From Scylla paramamosain (lineage: Eukaryota; Arthropoda; Malacostraca; Decapoda; Portunidae): a stretch of 64,000 nucleotides of DNA. Positions within the stretch are counted from its first letter, which is position 1. Every line of letters begins with the position of its first letter. Location: assembly GCF_035594125.1 (NCBI RefSeq), contig NW_026973697.1:267501-331500 (forward strand), read 5' to 3'. This document shows, one piece after another, positions 39,578-52,074 of this stretch. Made by a program: the position numbers and the translations under genes. The notes beneath the pieces were generated by a model. It made no database searches. It was given only the letters and a program-made list of their open reading frames with translations, and was not told the origin of the DNA.

Positions 39578-39583
<6 letters not shown>

Positions 39584-40382
39584 CTATCTCATCACCATCA
39601 CCTTCAACACTCATCACTCTCATCACCATCTTATAACCACTACAACCGTCACCATCTCTCACCATGAAGCACACTCCTCACTATCTCTTTCACCACCATT
39701 GCCATTCTCCACCATTCCTCTCTCGCTGCGCCATCACATGCATCACTGCTTTCAAATCTAGCCCCACTTATCACCCCCACCCCCGTCAGCGCCCATCACC
39801 ATCCCTCACTTTCCCCTCATCTGTTTCCTGTCACAACTCCTATCGTCTTATCTGTCACTTATAATCACCAGTATAATCATACCCTACTCATTGCTGGTCC
39901 TATCACGTCTCATCCTCCTCCATTACGTCAATATAATATCACCGCATCATTATCATTAACATCAAATTTACTAGATTTCTTTCATTGACCATTTTTCTTC
40001 CCCTATGATTCCCAGAGAGAGAGAGAGGGAGAGAGAGAGAGAGGGAGAGAGAGAGAGAGTGCATAACTTTTTAAAACGAGAACAATGGTAAATCAAAATA
40101 TAGTTAATAAAGATGAAGGTAACAAATACGAAACATACCAAAACAAGGCCAGATCTGGAATGCCTCGCCACAGAAGACGCTGATACGCTACACACGAGTC
40201 GCAAGTCAGTACCACGTTGTGTAGCTGATGGTTCCATGCATAGCCACCGTACTGTGAGAGGGAGGCAGAAGGCTGGGAAGCGGAAAAGGAAAGAGGGAGA
40301 GATGATGGAATGCAAACTGCAGATGACCTCTCTTTTACCACTTCTATCTCAGCCTTCAAGACTCATACTCCCTTCTCCCCTC

Positions 40383-40384
<2 letters not shown>

Positions 40385-40433
<49 letters not shown>

Positions 40434-40530
40434 CTTTGGTGGTATGCTATGAAATGGACAGGAGAGTAAAAAAAAAGTGATTGAAGTCAGAGAGAGAGAG
40501 AGACAGAGAAACAGAGACAGAGACAGAGAC

Positions 40531-40580
<50 letters not shown>
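40385..40580. repeat. (CT)n 40385-40431 facing (GA)n 40492-40580
   Basis: Complementary arrays in opposite orientation 60 bp apart. The GA arm contains an inner GACAGA stretch. Confidence 0.93.
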
Positions 40581-40584
<4 letters not shown>

Positions 40585-40689
40585 GGGGTAGAGATTGCAA
40601 ACGCGCTGTGGAAAGAGAGATGATATGATGAAAGGAATGAGAAAAAGAAGTCAAAGAAATATGGATGCTCCATAACTTGAAAGGAAATT

Positions 40690-41035
40690 TTGAAAAACCT
40701 TATCGAAAGACACGCAGGTAAGAGACAAACGAGAGAGACATAAAGAGATATAATTTTATAATGTTGCTCCTCCGCTGGCGTCTGATGTGAATGAAATACT
40801 TGAGGAAATGTGGTTCTGGGGTACGATTTTATTCCTTCTAAGTGTGTTCTGGTAAGATTTCATTCTTTATAAACGTGTTCCTGGTACAGTTTTCTGTCTT
40901 ATAGGTTTGGCTGAAAAACAAGTGGTTTTCATTTGTTATACTTGTTGATATAAAAAAAAATGTTGGCTGGTACGGTTATAATGTTTTTTGTTTATTAGTT
41001 CATTTAGAATTATCTACGATGTTGGCCTGGATACT

Positions 41036-41072
<37 letters not shown>

Positions 41073-41431
41073 CCAGCTGATTTTAAATGTCCTTGAGTGA
41101 AGCGTTGCATGTAAGACAAAGGAAAAGAAAATAGTGATGGATTAATTCCAGTCTCAAAAAAGAACTATTATTCATAGTTTTGAACCATTACTTAAAAATA
41201 TGAAACACATAAGGATTGAGTCACTTCATAATTTAGATTTAATCGTTCATTTGACTTTGTTCTATTGAAGCTTTAGGCCATTATTATTAACTCATCACAT
41301 TATGTATTTAAAAAATTTACATATTCGTCAGTATAGAAGGAGGTGGATAGTTTTTGACCGATCCCGTGGGTATATTGTTTTTAAATATTCAATCAGAGAC
41401 GCTTGGATATAGGTACGCATTTGTGAAATTT

Positions 41432-41486
<55 letters not shown>

Positions 41487-41626
41487 ACAATATGCAATAT
41501 TGCATATTACTTATGTGTGTGTGTTACAATAAAAATGAAAAGTAACACTCTTTATTTTATAGAAAATCTGCGTAACACATAACACAAGGCATAAAATAAT
41601 AATTGTTAATGCATATTATGATTAAG

Positions 41627-41630
<4 letters not shown>
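40690..41630. other. Noncoding, with short arrays
   Basis: (GA)n at 41037-41070 and (GT)n at 41435-41482 in AT-rich unique sequence. No gene recognised. Confidence 0.5.

Positions 41631-41631
<1 letters not shown>

Positions 41632-41711
<80 letters not shown>
41632..41711. repeat. (GA)n microsatellite
   Basis: About 40 GA units. Confidence 0.97.
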
Positions 41712-41717
<6 letters not shown>

Positions 41718-42236
41718 TCTTAGAGGAGATAGGGAGGGGGAGCTTTGAGAAATGAAGAAACAAGGAGGGAGTGGAGATGGGGTGTTGGATATGGAGTGGG
41801 GTTGAGAGAAGAGGTGTGGCTTAACTGACGCATCACGACCTTCTGGTCACTGATATTTCCTACTGAAATGCCTTGAGGTGACATGTCGCTCTAGCTAAAA
41901 AAAAAATAAGGCCATCAAGTATGGAACCCTCTGTACAACAATGTATTTTACACTGTTGTCATACAAATCAGTTTATACAGTATTTTTCAACTTGGGTGGA
42001 CAAGACTTGAGAGATGGGAAGCAGTTTTCAGGGTGGACACATGGGTGGACGAGATCATGTCCACATGTGCATAATATACATGTGCATATAGATAAAGAAG
42101 AAAATAAACTGTGTATCAGGTGAAAGGTGAGCTGGAGATTGATTTTTCTTAGTATACTATTCCTAAACCCAGATTGATCTCAAATAGAATAATTATATAT
42201 TTGCATATTGCTTATTGACCTTATATGAAATTATAT

Positions 42237-42239
<3 letters not shown>

Positions 42240-42308
<69 letters not shown>

Positions 42309-42395
42309 GGTGGCGTGAAATAGACTGACAGATGACAGGGAGGAGTGGAAAAGGTTGAGAGGAGCAACGTTGGTCCTGACTTGGAATTAAACCCA

Positions 42396-42466
<71 letters not shown>
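42240..42466. repeat. (CT)n 42240-42306 facing (GA)n 42399-42466
   Basis: Complementary arrays of almost equal length (67 and 68 bp) in opposite orientation, 92 bp apart. The best-matched inverted pair in the window. Confidence 0.95.
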
Positions 42467-42470
<4 letters not shown>

Positions 42471-42847
42471 TGCCACATTAATAAATACATGTTTATTATC
42501 TACAGATTACGAATCAAAACACACGAACATATGGCAGTAATTAGAATAGCCACACGCAAAGGAAAAACAAAAATCTAAAACTAATTAATCCAGTCTCAAA
42601 GGCTGTACAGTACAAACCTCTTTTAATGTACTACAGTTTTCACCATTTCTGACAATGTTCATATGGCTATTGAACATCTAAAATAACTTGGTTTAATATG
42701 TATTTTCATTTTATGGTTGTGATGCAGAAGTAAAAAGAACAATAAAGAAAATAATAAGAACAGTCCCTGAGTCAAGACTAGACAAGAGTACATAACAACA
42801 CTGCCGGGGTCAGGAGGGAGGCAGAGTGTCATGGCCATATCTTGCCG

Positions 42848-42880
42848 CTTCCGGTGCTGTGGTGTGTGTTACTAGCCAGA
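42848..42880 (+). promoter_or_regulatory. Proposed core promoter/5' UTR of the CCDC22 homologue
   Basis: CTTCCGG (ETS/GABP-type element) lies at 42848-42854, 26 bp before the start codon, in a short GC-richer patch. ETS elements close to the start site are common in housekeeping promoters. The role is inferred from position. Confidence 0.3.
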
Positions 42881-43157
42881 ATGGAGGAAGTGGACAAAAT
42901 CCTGATCCTCACCTTGAATCATTTCGGATGCTAAGTGAAATTTAATGAAAATGAATTAATCTAAATTTAAGCTAGCCAGCCTTTAGACGAAAACGCTAAT
43001 CTTGTTTCAGTGTCATCCAGTGCTAGTGTTACTTCAGTGTTATTCCCACCTGCAAATTGGTTTTAATCATTGTAGAAAAGAAATTGTGGGATAACAGGTA
43101 AAACACATTTTGACAGTTTTCTACATTGTTTCAGCACAATCTGAAATCTCAGAAAAA

Positions 43158-43249
<92 letters not shown>

Positions 43250-43563
43250 AAAATAAAAATAAATTGAAATGGGGTGATGGTAGATACTTAATTTTCTTCC
43301 TTTTTTTTTTCAGTAAATAACATTGTACATGTTTAAAGATGAGATGTTTAAAGCACACTGAGTCTTTTGATAACTTTAACAGAATTTCAGTGACATCAGT
43401 GAGGAAATGAAAACAATAGGAAGCTTTGGAATTGAGAAGGTGGTGGGAGGTGTGGTAAGGTGCCTCCATGCCATCTGCGGCAACAGTGACTTGCCCACCT
43501 CCCTGCCACAGAACATCAAGCATGCATTGGCTGGATGGGAAATATTGGAGCATACAAATCTGT
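42881..43563 (+). CDS. CCDC22: CCDC22 homologue, first two exons (partial)
   Basis: CCDC22 is a subunit of the COMMD/CCDC22/CCDC93 (Commander) complex, which acts in endosomal recycling. Exon 1 (42881-42930) reads MEEVDKILILTLNHFG plus two bases. Exon 2 (43391 to about 43561) reads DISEEMKTIGSFGIEKVVGG, then VVRCLHAICGNSDLPTSLP. Joining them gives a Cys codon and reproduces the N-terminal NN-CH region of CCDC22 (MEE-D-IL--L, then a short gap, F--E-VV--VVRCL--I). Phase fits exactly, and a TAA precedes exon 2 in frame. Oddities: the base after exon 1 is C where the donor should start with G (ATG|CTAAGTG), and after QNIKHALAG the similarity fades. No later exons were found in the window, so this is a very large gene, a 5' fragment or a pseudogene. 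The identity is inferred from recalled family features, without a search. Confidence 0.6.
43153..43246. repeat. A-run plus (TA)n in the CCDC22-like intron
   Basis: Thirteen A residues followed by about 40 TA units, the same A-run-to-TA structure as at 26.45 kb. It occupies part of the 460-bp gap between the two exons. Confidence 0.95.
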
Positions 43564-43719
43564 GTAAAGCAGGGACTTTTGTGCTACTCATGACAGCATG
43601 TGCTCTCCAGATTCCACCTTGTGTCCCTTGTTTGAGTTCAGTGTCTGTGATCCAGGGATTCTTGACAACCTCACATCTTATGAGCTTGTCTTATAAGATG
43701 TGTAAGATGAGATTTTGAA

Positions 43720-44490
43720 TCATGTTTCAAATCTTGAATCATCTTTCAAGTCATCCTGAAAATTAAAATAAGAAGTGGCAGGCTAATTATGAAGATATAC
43801 AATCTACTGGAGGTGGGAGTGGGTAGGTGGACTCAGGTCTAACCTTCCCTCAAACAGCTGGGAAGGTAACTGACCTTGAAATCAGTGACAAGGTATAACC
43901 TGATGCCTAAGACACTTGCCAGTGTATGATAATCACCTGCAAGTTACAAAAGGATGATGGATGCATGCATTTATTACAGCTCCTAATCAAGAGGACCAGT
44001 TGGCACCTGGTCTTGTGGAGTGTTTGTGTGTTTGCACACTGAAACGTTGTTCGTGAACTGATGCAAAAAGTTTTTGAAAAATCTGTTTGTGAACCAATTT
44101 GTTCATGGTTTGTGAACCAATTAGTTCTTAAACAGGAATGTTTAGGTGTCAAATGTTTCTTATTACTTGTGTTTGTGTGTTACGTGTTAATTTGCAAAAT
44201 AAATATATACTTCATGGATTTGAATTTAGTTGTACAGAGGAGGAGTGTCTGTGTCTGTGTAGATGTTAGGATGACTGCATGTGCTAACCTGGGGGACTGG
44301 GTGTGTGTGTAGTAGTGTGTGGACAGCTGTTTGCTTTCCTCGATGTTGCAGTGAGTGGGCAGACATCAAGGTGGTGATGTCACTGTCTCTGTTAGCATGA
44401 AAATGGGAGGGTCAAGTCAGTCAACAGGTCTTGCTGACTGATTCAGACTAGAAACGTAAAGAAAATACATATTTCAAGGGAACGCGTTTA
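43720..44490. other. Noncoding stretch
   Basis: No later CCDC22 exon, LINE or TIR could be recognised here. Confidence 0.45.
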
Positions 44491-44499
44491 GTACACTAT

Positions 44500-44722
44500 C
44501 TTTTTACAACTCCCTGTTGACTCAGCACTAACAACCTGATTACTGAGTTCATTCCAGTATATCCCAGTCATCCACCACTCTGTTTGACAACCAATTCCTT
44601 CCTGTCTCATTCTTATATCTAACTTTGATCAAATATGAACCCATTACTTCTTATCCTATCCTGATTACTGATCATGGAAGACTGGCTAATGTTACCCTTG
44701 TTGTAACCTTTCAATGCAGGGA
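44500..44722 (-). mobile_element. CR1-like LINE 3' fragment
   Basis: The minus strand reads GYNKGNIS, ISNQDRIRSNGF, then the stop-interrupted VIRLLVLSQQG block. It corresponds to the GYNKGDVSKI and ISNQGRTRNNGF blocks of the 752-2220 copy. A (CTA)n array (44730-44792) abuts its 5' side. Confidence 0.8.
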
Positions 44723-44729
44723 ATACTAC

Positions 44730-44731
44730 TA

Positions 44732-44783
<52 letters not shown>

Positions 44784-44792
44784 GCTACTGCT
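44730..44792. repeat. (CTA)n microsatellite
   Basis: About 20 ACT/CTA units. Confidence 0.95.
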
Positions 44793-44859
44793 ACAGTGAA
44801 TGCTTGAGTAGAGAGTGGCTGAGGTAGAGAAAAGAGGCAGGTAAGAGTCATTAGTGTGT

Positions 44860-45165
44860 GTGAAAGAGAGAAACATCGCACTCCTACACACTGTGGTTTT
44901 GGTAGTAAGTATTATAATATGAGTGAGAGAGAAAGAAGACACTCCCAAGTATCATAATCTGGGGAAGGAAGGGAAGGAGAGAGGGAGAGAACCTTAGTCA
45001 GTGTGAGGGAGGGAGACATTCCCATAGGCACTGTAGTGTTGCCAGTAAACATTGTAATTTCAGAGAGGCAAGCACCACACTCATTACCATTGCTGTGTGT
45101 GTGTGGGGGGGAGGGAAGGGAAAATGCCTCCCTTATTGGCAGCGTAATCCTTGTTAAGGAGGGAA
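44860..45165 (+). repeat. Irregular 60-70-bp tandem repeat
   Basis: About four diverged units, each running GAGAGAGA/GAGGGAGG, ACACTCCC or similar, a CACTGT-GT-TT or ATCATAATCT segment, then a TAAT-rich end. Similarity is weak and boundaries are approximate. Confidence 0.4.
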
Positions 45166-45232
45166 TATGTATCATACACTCATACACATACACACTATCT
45201 CTTCCTCCCATTTTATCTCTACTTATCATATC

Positions 45233-45238
<6 letters not shown>

Positions 45239-45328
<90 letters not shown>
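45239..45328. repeat. (CA)n microsatellite
   Basis: About 45 CA units. Confidence 0.97.
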
Positions 45329-45329
<1 letters not shown>

Positions 45330-45397
45330 TACTCTTTGAATGATCTCTGTGTCCCTTCCTCCCTCTCACTCACTCATTCAGTCACTCACACACACAA

Positions 45398-45437
45398 ATG
45401 GCTATTTGAAGGCTTTCTTTCTCCACATTTCTCACTC

Positions 45438-45512
<75 letters not shown>

Positions 45513-45725
45513 CTGAAATAAGTGAGCAAATGGATCAGCATGTGTCAGCAAAGACCAGGCTGCCCAGAGGCTTGTGTGTCTCCTGTTGGCAAAGAAATGG
45601 CTGTTTTTGAAGGCTTTCTATCTTTGCTTTTCTCTCTCACTCAGTGATTCACACATACATAGTCTGAAGTGTATAGATGTATTGCTGTTTGTAGCATGGT
45701 GAGGCTGGGCTGCTCTGAGGCTTGT
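45398..45725 (+). repeat. ~197-bp tandem duplication, one copy carrying expanded (CA)n
   Basis: Unit 1 starts AAATGGCTATTTGAAGGC at 45398; unit 2 starts AAATGGCTGTTTTTGAAGGC at 45595. Both continue through TTTCTC-CTC, a CACACA stretch, AGTCTGAA, then GAGGCTTGTG. In unit 1 the CACACA stretch is a 70-bp array (45441-45510); in unit 2 it is only CACACATACATA. Confidence 0.75.
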
Positions 45726-45769
45726 GAGTATTTACCTCATTATGCTTTATTGGAAAAGAGCTATGTTCA

Positions 45770-46316
<547 letters not shown>

Positions 46317-46414
46317 AGGCATCAGCATGAAGGACTATTGATACTGGAATACTGCTCATCTTAATTTCTGGAATTTGGGATATATTGCAGATCTAAGGCT
46401 GGTGGAGGCTGTTC

Positions 46415-47107
46415 AGGGACAATGGACAAAGAACATGTAAAACAAAGAACACATGGATTACTTCCAAAGACTGAAAGCTTCAGATTTATACCCGGTTCAC
46501 GGTTGACTGTTGCGCCACTTAAACATTTTCTTTTAGAATGTCAAGTTTATGAAAATATAAGAAATAAATTTAATTTCCAATCAATTTATCAAAACAAAGA
46601 AGAAATAACAGCAGAAACATTACTTTCAGTGATCAAAGAATCAAACATATAAAAGAGAAAAAAGGATACATCAAAACTATCTGGAAAATGAGATACAAAT
46701 CAGCACAGAAATTGCAACATGACTTGAGAAACCAGCTAGTGGGAGCCGATGCCAAGGCTTATCCCACACCTACTACTGAACTCAACTGTCACATGATAAA
46801 GTATTGGCAAGTTCTTCATGGTCATTGCACTATTGCTCCTAAACATATGTTCTTTAACCCAACACTAGATACCACAAGAGGTCATCAGTACAAGAATGTT
46901 CAAGTGAGAATGGTTCTTCAATATCAGAAGAATTACACTTTGGAACTCTTCCCCAAAATAGTATTTGTTTCAAGGTATTCCTCTTTCTTCATCTTGGTGA
47001 TCATCTTTATATTTTATATATTTATTTATTTTTTATTGTTATTATTGTAATTTTTATTTATTTATTTATTTGTTTATTTATTTATTTATTTATTTATTTA
47101 TTTCATA

Positions 47108-47157
<50 letters not shown>

Positions 47158-47160
47158 TTC
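46415..47160 (+). mobile_element. Decayed retroelement 3' region with (TTTA)n/(TTA)n tail
   Basis: The frame at 46422-46652 contains LKHFLLECQVYENIRNKF, the His/Cys-bearing block near the C-terminus of many RNase-H-type LINE polyproteins. After a stop the sequence continues in another frame with GYIKTIWKMRYKSAQKLQ. Coding character fades by 46960, and the sequence passes into TTTA (47057-47104) and TTA (47109-47158) arrays that may have grown from the 3' end. The family cannot be named. Confidence 0.45.
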
Positions 47161-47444
47161 ATTTTTATTTATTTATTTATTTTTTTTTTTTTTTGCTGCA
47201 CATGATGCACTATCCTGTTAATTGTGAAAGATTAGTAAATAACATAAAATCAGAATTGCAATCAAACCTTTATTCCATTTTGCAGTGGTTATTCTCTTAT
47301 CATACATTATCACATATTAATATTATAAACAACTACATAAAACATGAAAAAGTACTTAGCTAATATAAATGAGATGAGGTATAATACTAACAAAACAACA
47401 CAATAATGGACGGGGTGGCGCGTAAGCAGAGTGCTGCTTTCTCT

Positions 47445-49778
47445 GATTGGTTGATTGATTGATTGATACATTTATTGTTGCATTAATAATGAAATACAAC
47501 AGAGGAGGAGGACAGACCTTGCCACCCACCCCCTGGGCAAAGAGTTAAGGGTAAAGTATCAAAAATATAAAAATATAGTATACATTACAAGAATATAAGT
47601 AAATAAATAAATACAGATATTGCACACCTTATTGCATAAATATCCTACGGTATGGGAGCAAACGTAGGATTTTCCTTGAGTATTTCCCTGAGAGTGGCTG
47701 AGTCTAAGAAATGGTCAATGAGGGTATACAAGTCATGTTGACCTTGCAGCCTAAATGTAGCAATGAGAGGACATTCCGTGACATAATGAAGCAGAGCGCG
47801 TCCCCTTGGTGCAGCACACAGCACACAACGCACAGCACTCACCAGGAGAAGCACTGACTTCCCAAAAGTATTTATAGCCTAATCTGAGCCTCATTGCCAC
47901 CCTGTCATGTGATGCAGTGTGTCTCCCATAGGTGTAAGCACAGCTCTGGGAGGCACGCACATAGTGAAGAAGCCTACTGCCACTGCCCCTATGGCAACAA
48001 AGCTCCAACTGATCACTAATGCTACTATGTACTGGCAACAAAGCTCCAACTGATCACTAATGCTACTATGTACTGGCAACAAAGCTCCAACTGATCACTA
48101 ATGCTACTATGTACAAAGTCCTTCATGCTGCTCTTAACATAGCCCAGAGTGTACTCAGTGCCAGGGTCCACTGTGTTATCCTGAAAGGCACATTGAGCAA
48201 GACAGTCTGCCTTTTCATTAAGCAGGATGAGGGTATCCAGGTGAAGTGGACCATGGCACCAGCACCTTCTAGGGTGTGGATGAGATCAAGACATTTATTA
48301 ACTAGATCACAGTCCATGGGGGAGGTAGATTGGAGAGCATACAGTGCAGCCTGACTGTCAACAAAGAAGTATACATCCATACAGAGAGGCGCCACAATAT
48401 GGAGTGTGGTGATTGGCAGAAATGCAGTCGCGGATGAGCGGCCCACATCCGGACCTGCTGCCATTGACTGAACCATCACAATAAACATGAATAGCCTGAA
48501 TGTGGGGGTACTTGGATAATTTAGTCATGAACATGTCTTGCAGCACATGAGGGGGCCAGTCCCTCTTAGGGTGATGCAGTGAGTGAATATCAACAGTGAC
48601 ATGGTGAGGGTTCCAAACGGGTTGGAGCGGTGACATAACAACGTTAATACAGGCCTCGGCTATACCTACACTTGTAACAACTCCCAAGATCTTCCTGAGG
48701 TATGGAGTTGTAGGAGTCCGAGGATCACGATAACGGGGGGGTGGGCGTGTCAGTGATCCCTTCAGAGAGTCGGAGCCCGTGCATAGCATCCGACCAACAG
48801 TACGACAAGTAATTTCCTATATCCTACACATAATACTCGGCAGGTGCAGTTCAGCTCTGAGGACTGCAATCTGACCAGTCCTTATGCATCCCAAAATTAT
48901 TCTCATGGCTTCATTCTGATCAAGTTCCAGGGGACGGAGCTGGGTGGCACTAAACTGTATTAAAAAAGGGGCTGTGTAATCAATGAGGGACTGTACAACA
49001 GATATATAGAACATCCTTAGGACTGGAATGCCAGCCCCCAGGCCCCTGTTTGCTAGTAGCCGAAGTGGCACTAGCCGTGGCAGACAGAGGTCTCGAACAT
49101 AGTGTACAGCGTGGAGTGACTTCCTGAAACTCAGCTGTACACCCAAGTACTTGTGTGTATGAACTCTAGGGATGGGAACATTATTTACAGTGGGCGGTCG
49201 AGAGACCTTCCTTTTGGCTTGAAATTTGGTTTTACATTCATTAATTACAAGTCCCATTTGAACACACAATGCTGCTAGTTGTGACAGAGCTGACTGGAGA
49301 GTCCTGGGTGTGGGGCATTGGAGGAGTATGTCGTCAGCATAGATGAGGACCTGGGTGCCTTGCGGGAAGGAACAACGCGCAATTTCGTCCATTAAAACGT
49401 TGAAAAGCATTGGACTAAGGACTCCACCTTGTGGTGTTCCAAGCTCAAAGACTTCCTCAGAGGAGACTGCACCTTGAAACCAAACCTGTGCTGTTCTATT
49501 GTAAAAATAGTCCCTGATCCATCCTAATAATCTATCTTTGACACCTTTGAGAATGAGTTCCTCCATAATAACATCTTTGTTGGCCCTGTCGAAGGCACCC
49601 TCGAGATCAACGAAAGCTCTGCAGGTAGCATCCTTATTTATCAGGCACTCAACAAAACAATGACCTGTGGAATGACCTTTTAGGAAGCCATGTACATTGC
49701 CAGAGAGTACATGGCCCACCTTATATATAAGCCTGTTCAATATTACCCATTCTATCACCTTACACAGACAGCTCTGTT
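47445..49778 (-). mobile_element. I-like LINE (RT + RNase H), 5'-truncated, minus strand
   Basis: The minus strand opens inside the RT domain at SCLCKVIEWVILNRL and runs to about 48820 as one frame: FVDLEGAFDRA, GTPQGGVLSPMLFNVLMDE, the intact catalytic LIYADDILL, and HKYLGVQL. After one in-frame stop (near 48817) the same frame continues to an RNase H start (VYCDGSVNGSRSGCGPLIRD). A frameshift near 48400 moves the rest (FFVDSQAALYAL, FTWIPS) to another frame. Further on are RLRLGYKYFWEV and a Cys/His end block. The 3' tail is (TCAA)n (47445-47467). RT followed by RNase H places it in the I superfamily. Endonuclease and ORF1 are missing. A 41-bp triplication at 47993-48115 disrupts the 3' coding part. 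Confidence 0.88.
47993..48115. repeat. Perfect 41-bp triplication inside the I-like LINE
   Basis: Three identical units starting GGCAACAAAGCTCC at 47993, 48034 and 48075. The period is not a multiple of three, so each added unit shifts the reading frame. Confidence 0.95.
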
Positions 49779-49784
49779 ATTGAT

Positions 49785-50730
49785 ATATAGTCCGAGTTGG
49801 CCACCTCTCTTCCTGCTGCTGTAAAAATGGTCTATGCCTAGTAAATGGAGTCATTATTAAAAGGATGGGAATTTTGTATCACTTTCTTGAATATGTAAGG
49901 GAAAGAGATGATTTGGGCCCAAAGCAAAAAATCATGAAATAGCCATAAACTTAATATGTCTTTACTTATTAATAGCTTTCGTAATTTTTAATGGCTAAAA
50001 AAGAAAATTTCCAAGTTTTAAAGGGGAGATTTAATATATAGGCAAAAACAGTACCCATTGCAAGACGGTTATATGAACTGGCAGCCATTGTTGATGTTTG
50101 CATTGCTTGCTGGGGCCAGGAGAATTCCACGATTACAGCTCAAATAGAAGATAATTACTGTCCCTGAGTATGTGTGAAGTGAGAGATGAAGTATACCTTA
50201 CAGGCTAGTGGAGAATTATAAAAGAAACATGCCTTGGATATGAGAAAAGTCCAGTTATAGAGGTTCCCTCAGAGTCTTCGTCAATTCCAGAATGTTTAAT
50301 TATATTTTATTTATTGTATTGTTGGAGGCGACTTGAAGGGCGCGGCGTAGTAGTGGAGTGACAGGCAAGGGCATTTAAAAACTACAGTACAGACGTATAT
50401 TTCACCACCAGAGGACAGGACACAGTTACCTTAAGCCTCGGAAGTTCCCACAGAACACCCTAAGCTTGATATAGCTGTCACAACGAAAAGGAAAGAAACA
50501 TAAGTGTGAATGAGAATACATAATACCATTCAGTAACGACTCCCAGCACCACCCCACAACGCTCAGACCAACACCACCCACACGCCACCACACCCACCTC
50601 CCTGCTGCCGTGACGCATTATTTAGGGCCTTGCTAAGAATCATCTTCCCCAAGTGGTTTAGTAATTCTAGATGCAAGGAAAGAAAAGGCAGAAAGATGAT
50701 TATTGTTATTTTTTATCTCTATTTTCTTTG
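49785..50730. other. Noncoding stretch, possible upstream region
   Basis: No frame or element recognised. A CpG-containing patch (50325-50350) lies 5' of the candidate exons at 50.7 and 51.5 kb. Confidence 0.4.
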
Positions 50731-50732
50731 CA

Positions 50733-50840
50733 GGAGTGAGTGAGGCAGGATGAGTCTGATGGATGCTTAGGCTGAGAGTCACGCCGCAGGGTCAGTGAGG
50801 GGTACGGCCGGCAGTATGGTGACTTTTACGGCGGCGGCAG
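50733..50840 (+). other. Candidate untranslated or terminal exon
   Basis: A strong 3' splice site (TCTATTTTCTTTGCAG) ends at 50732 and a good donor (GGCAG|GTACGG) starts at 50841. All three frames contain stops, so it would be untranslated. One frame across the donor reads GYGRQYGDFYGGGRYG then stops, which resembles the Gly/Tyr tail of RNA-binding proteins. That reading cannot be connected to the splice acceptor. Low confidence. Confidence 0.25.
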
Positions 50841-51270
50841 GTACGGCTAAGGTGGTCATGTAAAAAAATAAAATAACCAGCAGAGGAAAGTAGAATAATT
50901 GCTTAAAAACTCAATAAATATGATGAAAAGTAATGAGAGTTTTGGGAATATGGTGGTAATCCTTGCCTAATAATTTCCAGACACTGACTGCTTGTTTCTG
51001 GGCAGAGTGTGATGCCTTATCAAGTTGTTACCTACAGAATGAAGGGACCGCCACTGAGACTAATGAACGGAATTAATCTTAATGCAAACATCAAAAACAC
51101 TAGTGCTATTTCAACATTATCCAAAAAAAAAAAAAAAATCAAATAAACAGCAAGAAAAGAAAAGGCTTAAAATCAACAAAATAAGACAAAAAAGTAAAGA
51201 AGATTCATAAAAGAACAGGAGACAATTTCTGTATGTTCAATGATTCAAAACTTCCCAAACCTATTTATTT

Positions 51271-51275
<5 letters not shown>

Positions 51276-51363
<88 letters not shown>

Positions 51364-51377
51364 CATTACTATTGTTG

Positions 51378-51444
<67 letters not shown>
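51276..51444. repeat. (TTA)n array, 169 bp
   Basis: About 56 TTA units with a few C or G changes (ATC, TTG). It ends 26 bp before the acceptor of the next candidate exon. Confidence 0.96.
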
Positions 51445-51470
51445 GTCATTAAAAACTTCCTCCTCTTCAG

Positions 51471-51688
51471 GTCATCACAGGAGTACTCATGTGACAGAAG
51501 CAGCAGTGGGGGGCGGTCACAGGGGAGAGGGCTGATGTCGAAGCCATGGGAGGGGGAGATGGTGCCTGGGAGTGGCAGGGTGGCTGGCCAGGCGCCGCAG
51601 GGGACGGCCACTGCTCCGGACATCATGGCATATGGATAACCTGGAGTCTGAACTGCCACTTAATATTCTCAACGCTGTGCTGACTAAT
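51471..51688 (+). CDS. Candidate first coding exon of an unidentified gene
   Basis: The segment has a good acceptor (CTTCCTCCTCTTCAG) just before it and a good donor (ACTAAT|GTAAGT) at its end, and is GC-rich between AT-rich flanks. The ATG at 51632 opens MDNLESELPLNILNAVLTN, which runs exactly to the donor in phase 0. The part before it would be 5' UTR. It splices in phase to the candidate exon at 55595. The intron between them would hold the intact jockey-like LINE. I do not recognise the protein. The evidence is splice consensus, start context and frame only. Confidence 0.4.
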
Positions 51689-51694
51689 GTAAGT

Positions 51695-52070
51695 CTGGAG
51701 AGGGGGTGGGGGGTGGTGGGTGGCTTAGAGTGTGTTATGTAAGTGTGTGTGTGTGTGGGGGGTGGTCATTGTTAGGGTGTTGAGCAGTGTGGGTGTGGAG
51801 GTGGTGGTGTGTTGGGTGTTGGTGCCTTGGAGTGTGTTGCATAAAGGTTGGGGGTTAAGCTTGGTCTTTGTAGGTGATGTTATGGTAATTGTGGGTCTGT
51901 TTGATGATCTTATTTAAGTATCAAGGTATATTTTTTTTTATTCATTGATATTCTGTCTATTTCTTTATTTATTTATATATTTTTATTTCTTTATTTATTT
52001 ATTTATTCTTTTTAATTTTCACAACTTTAAGGAAGAATTAAATGTTTTGGTTTTTCTCAACAAACAGGAG
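51695..52070. other. Noncoding, proposed intron start
   Basis: G/T-rich sequence (51695-51900) followed by T-rich TTTA repeats (51950-52010). No gene seen. Confidence 0.5.
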
Positions 52071-52074
52071 GAGG

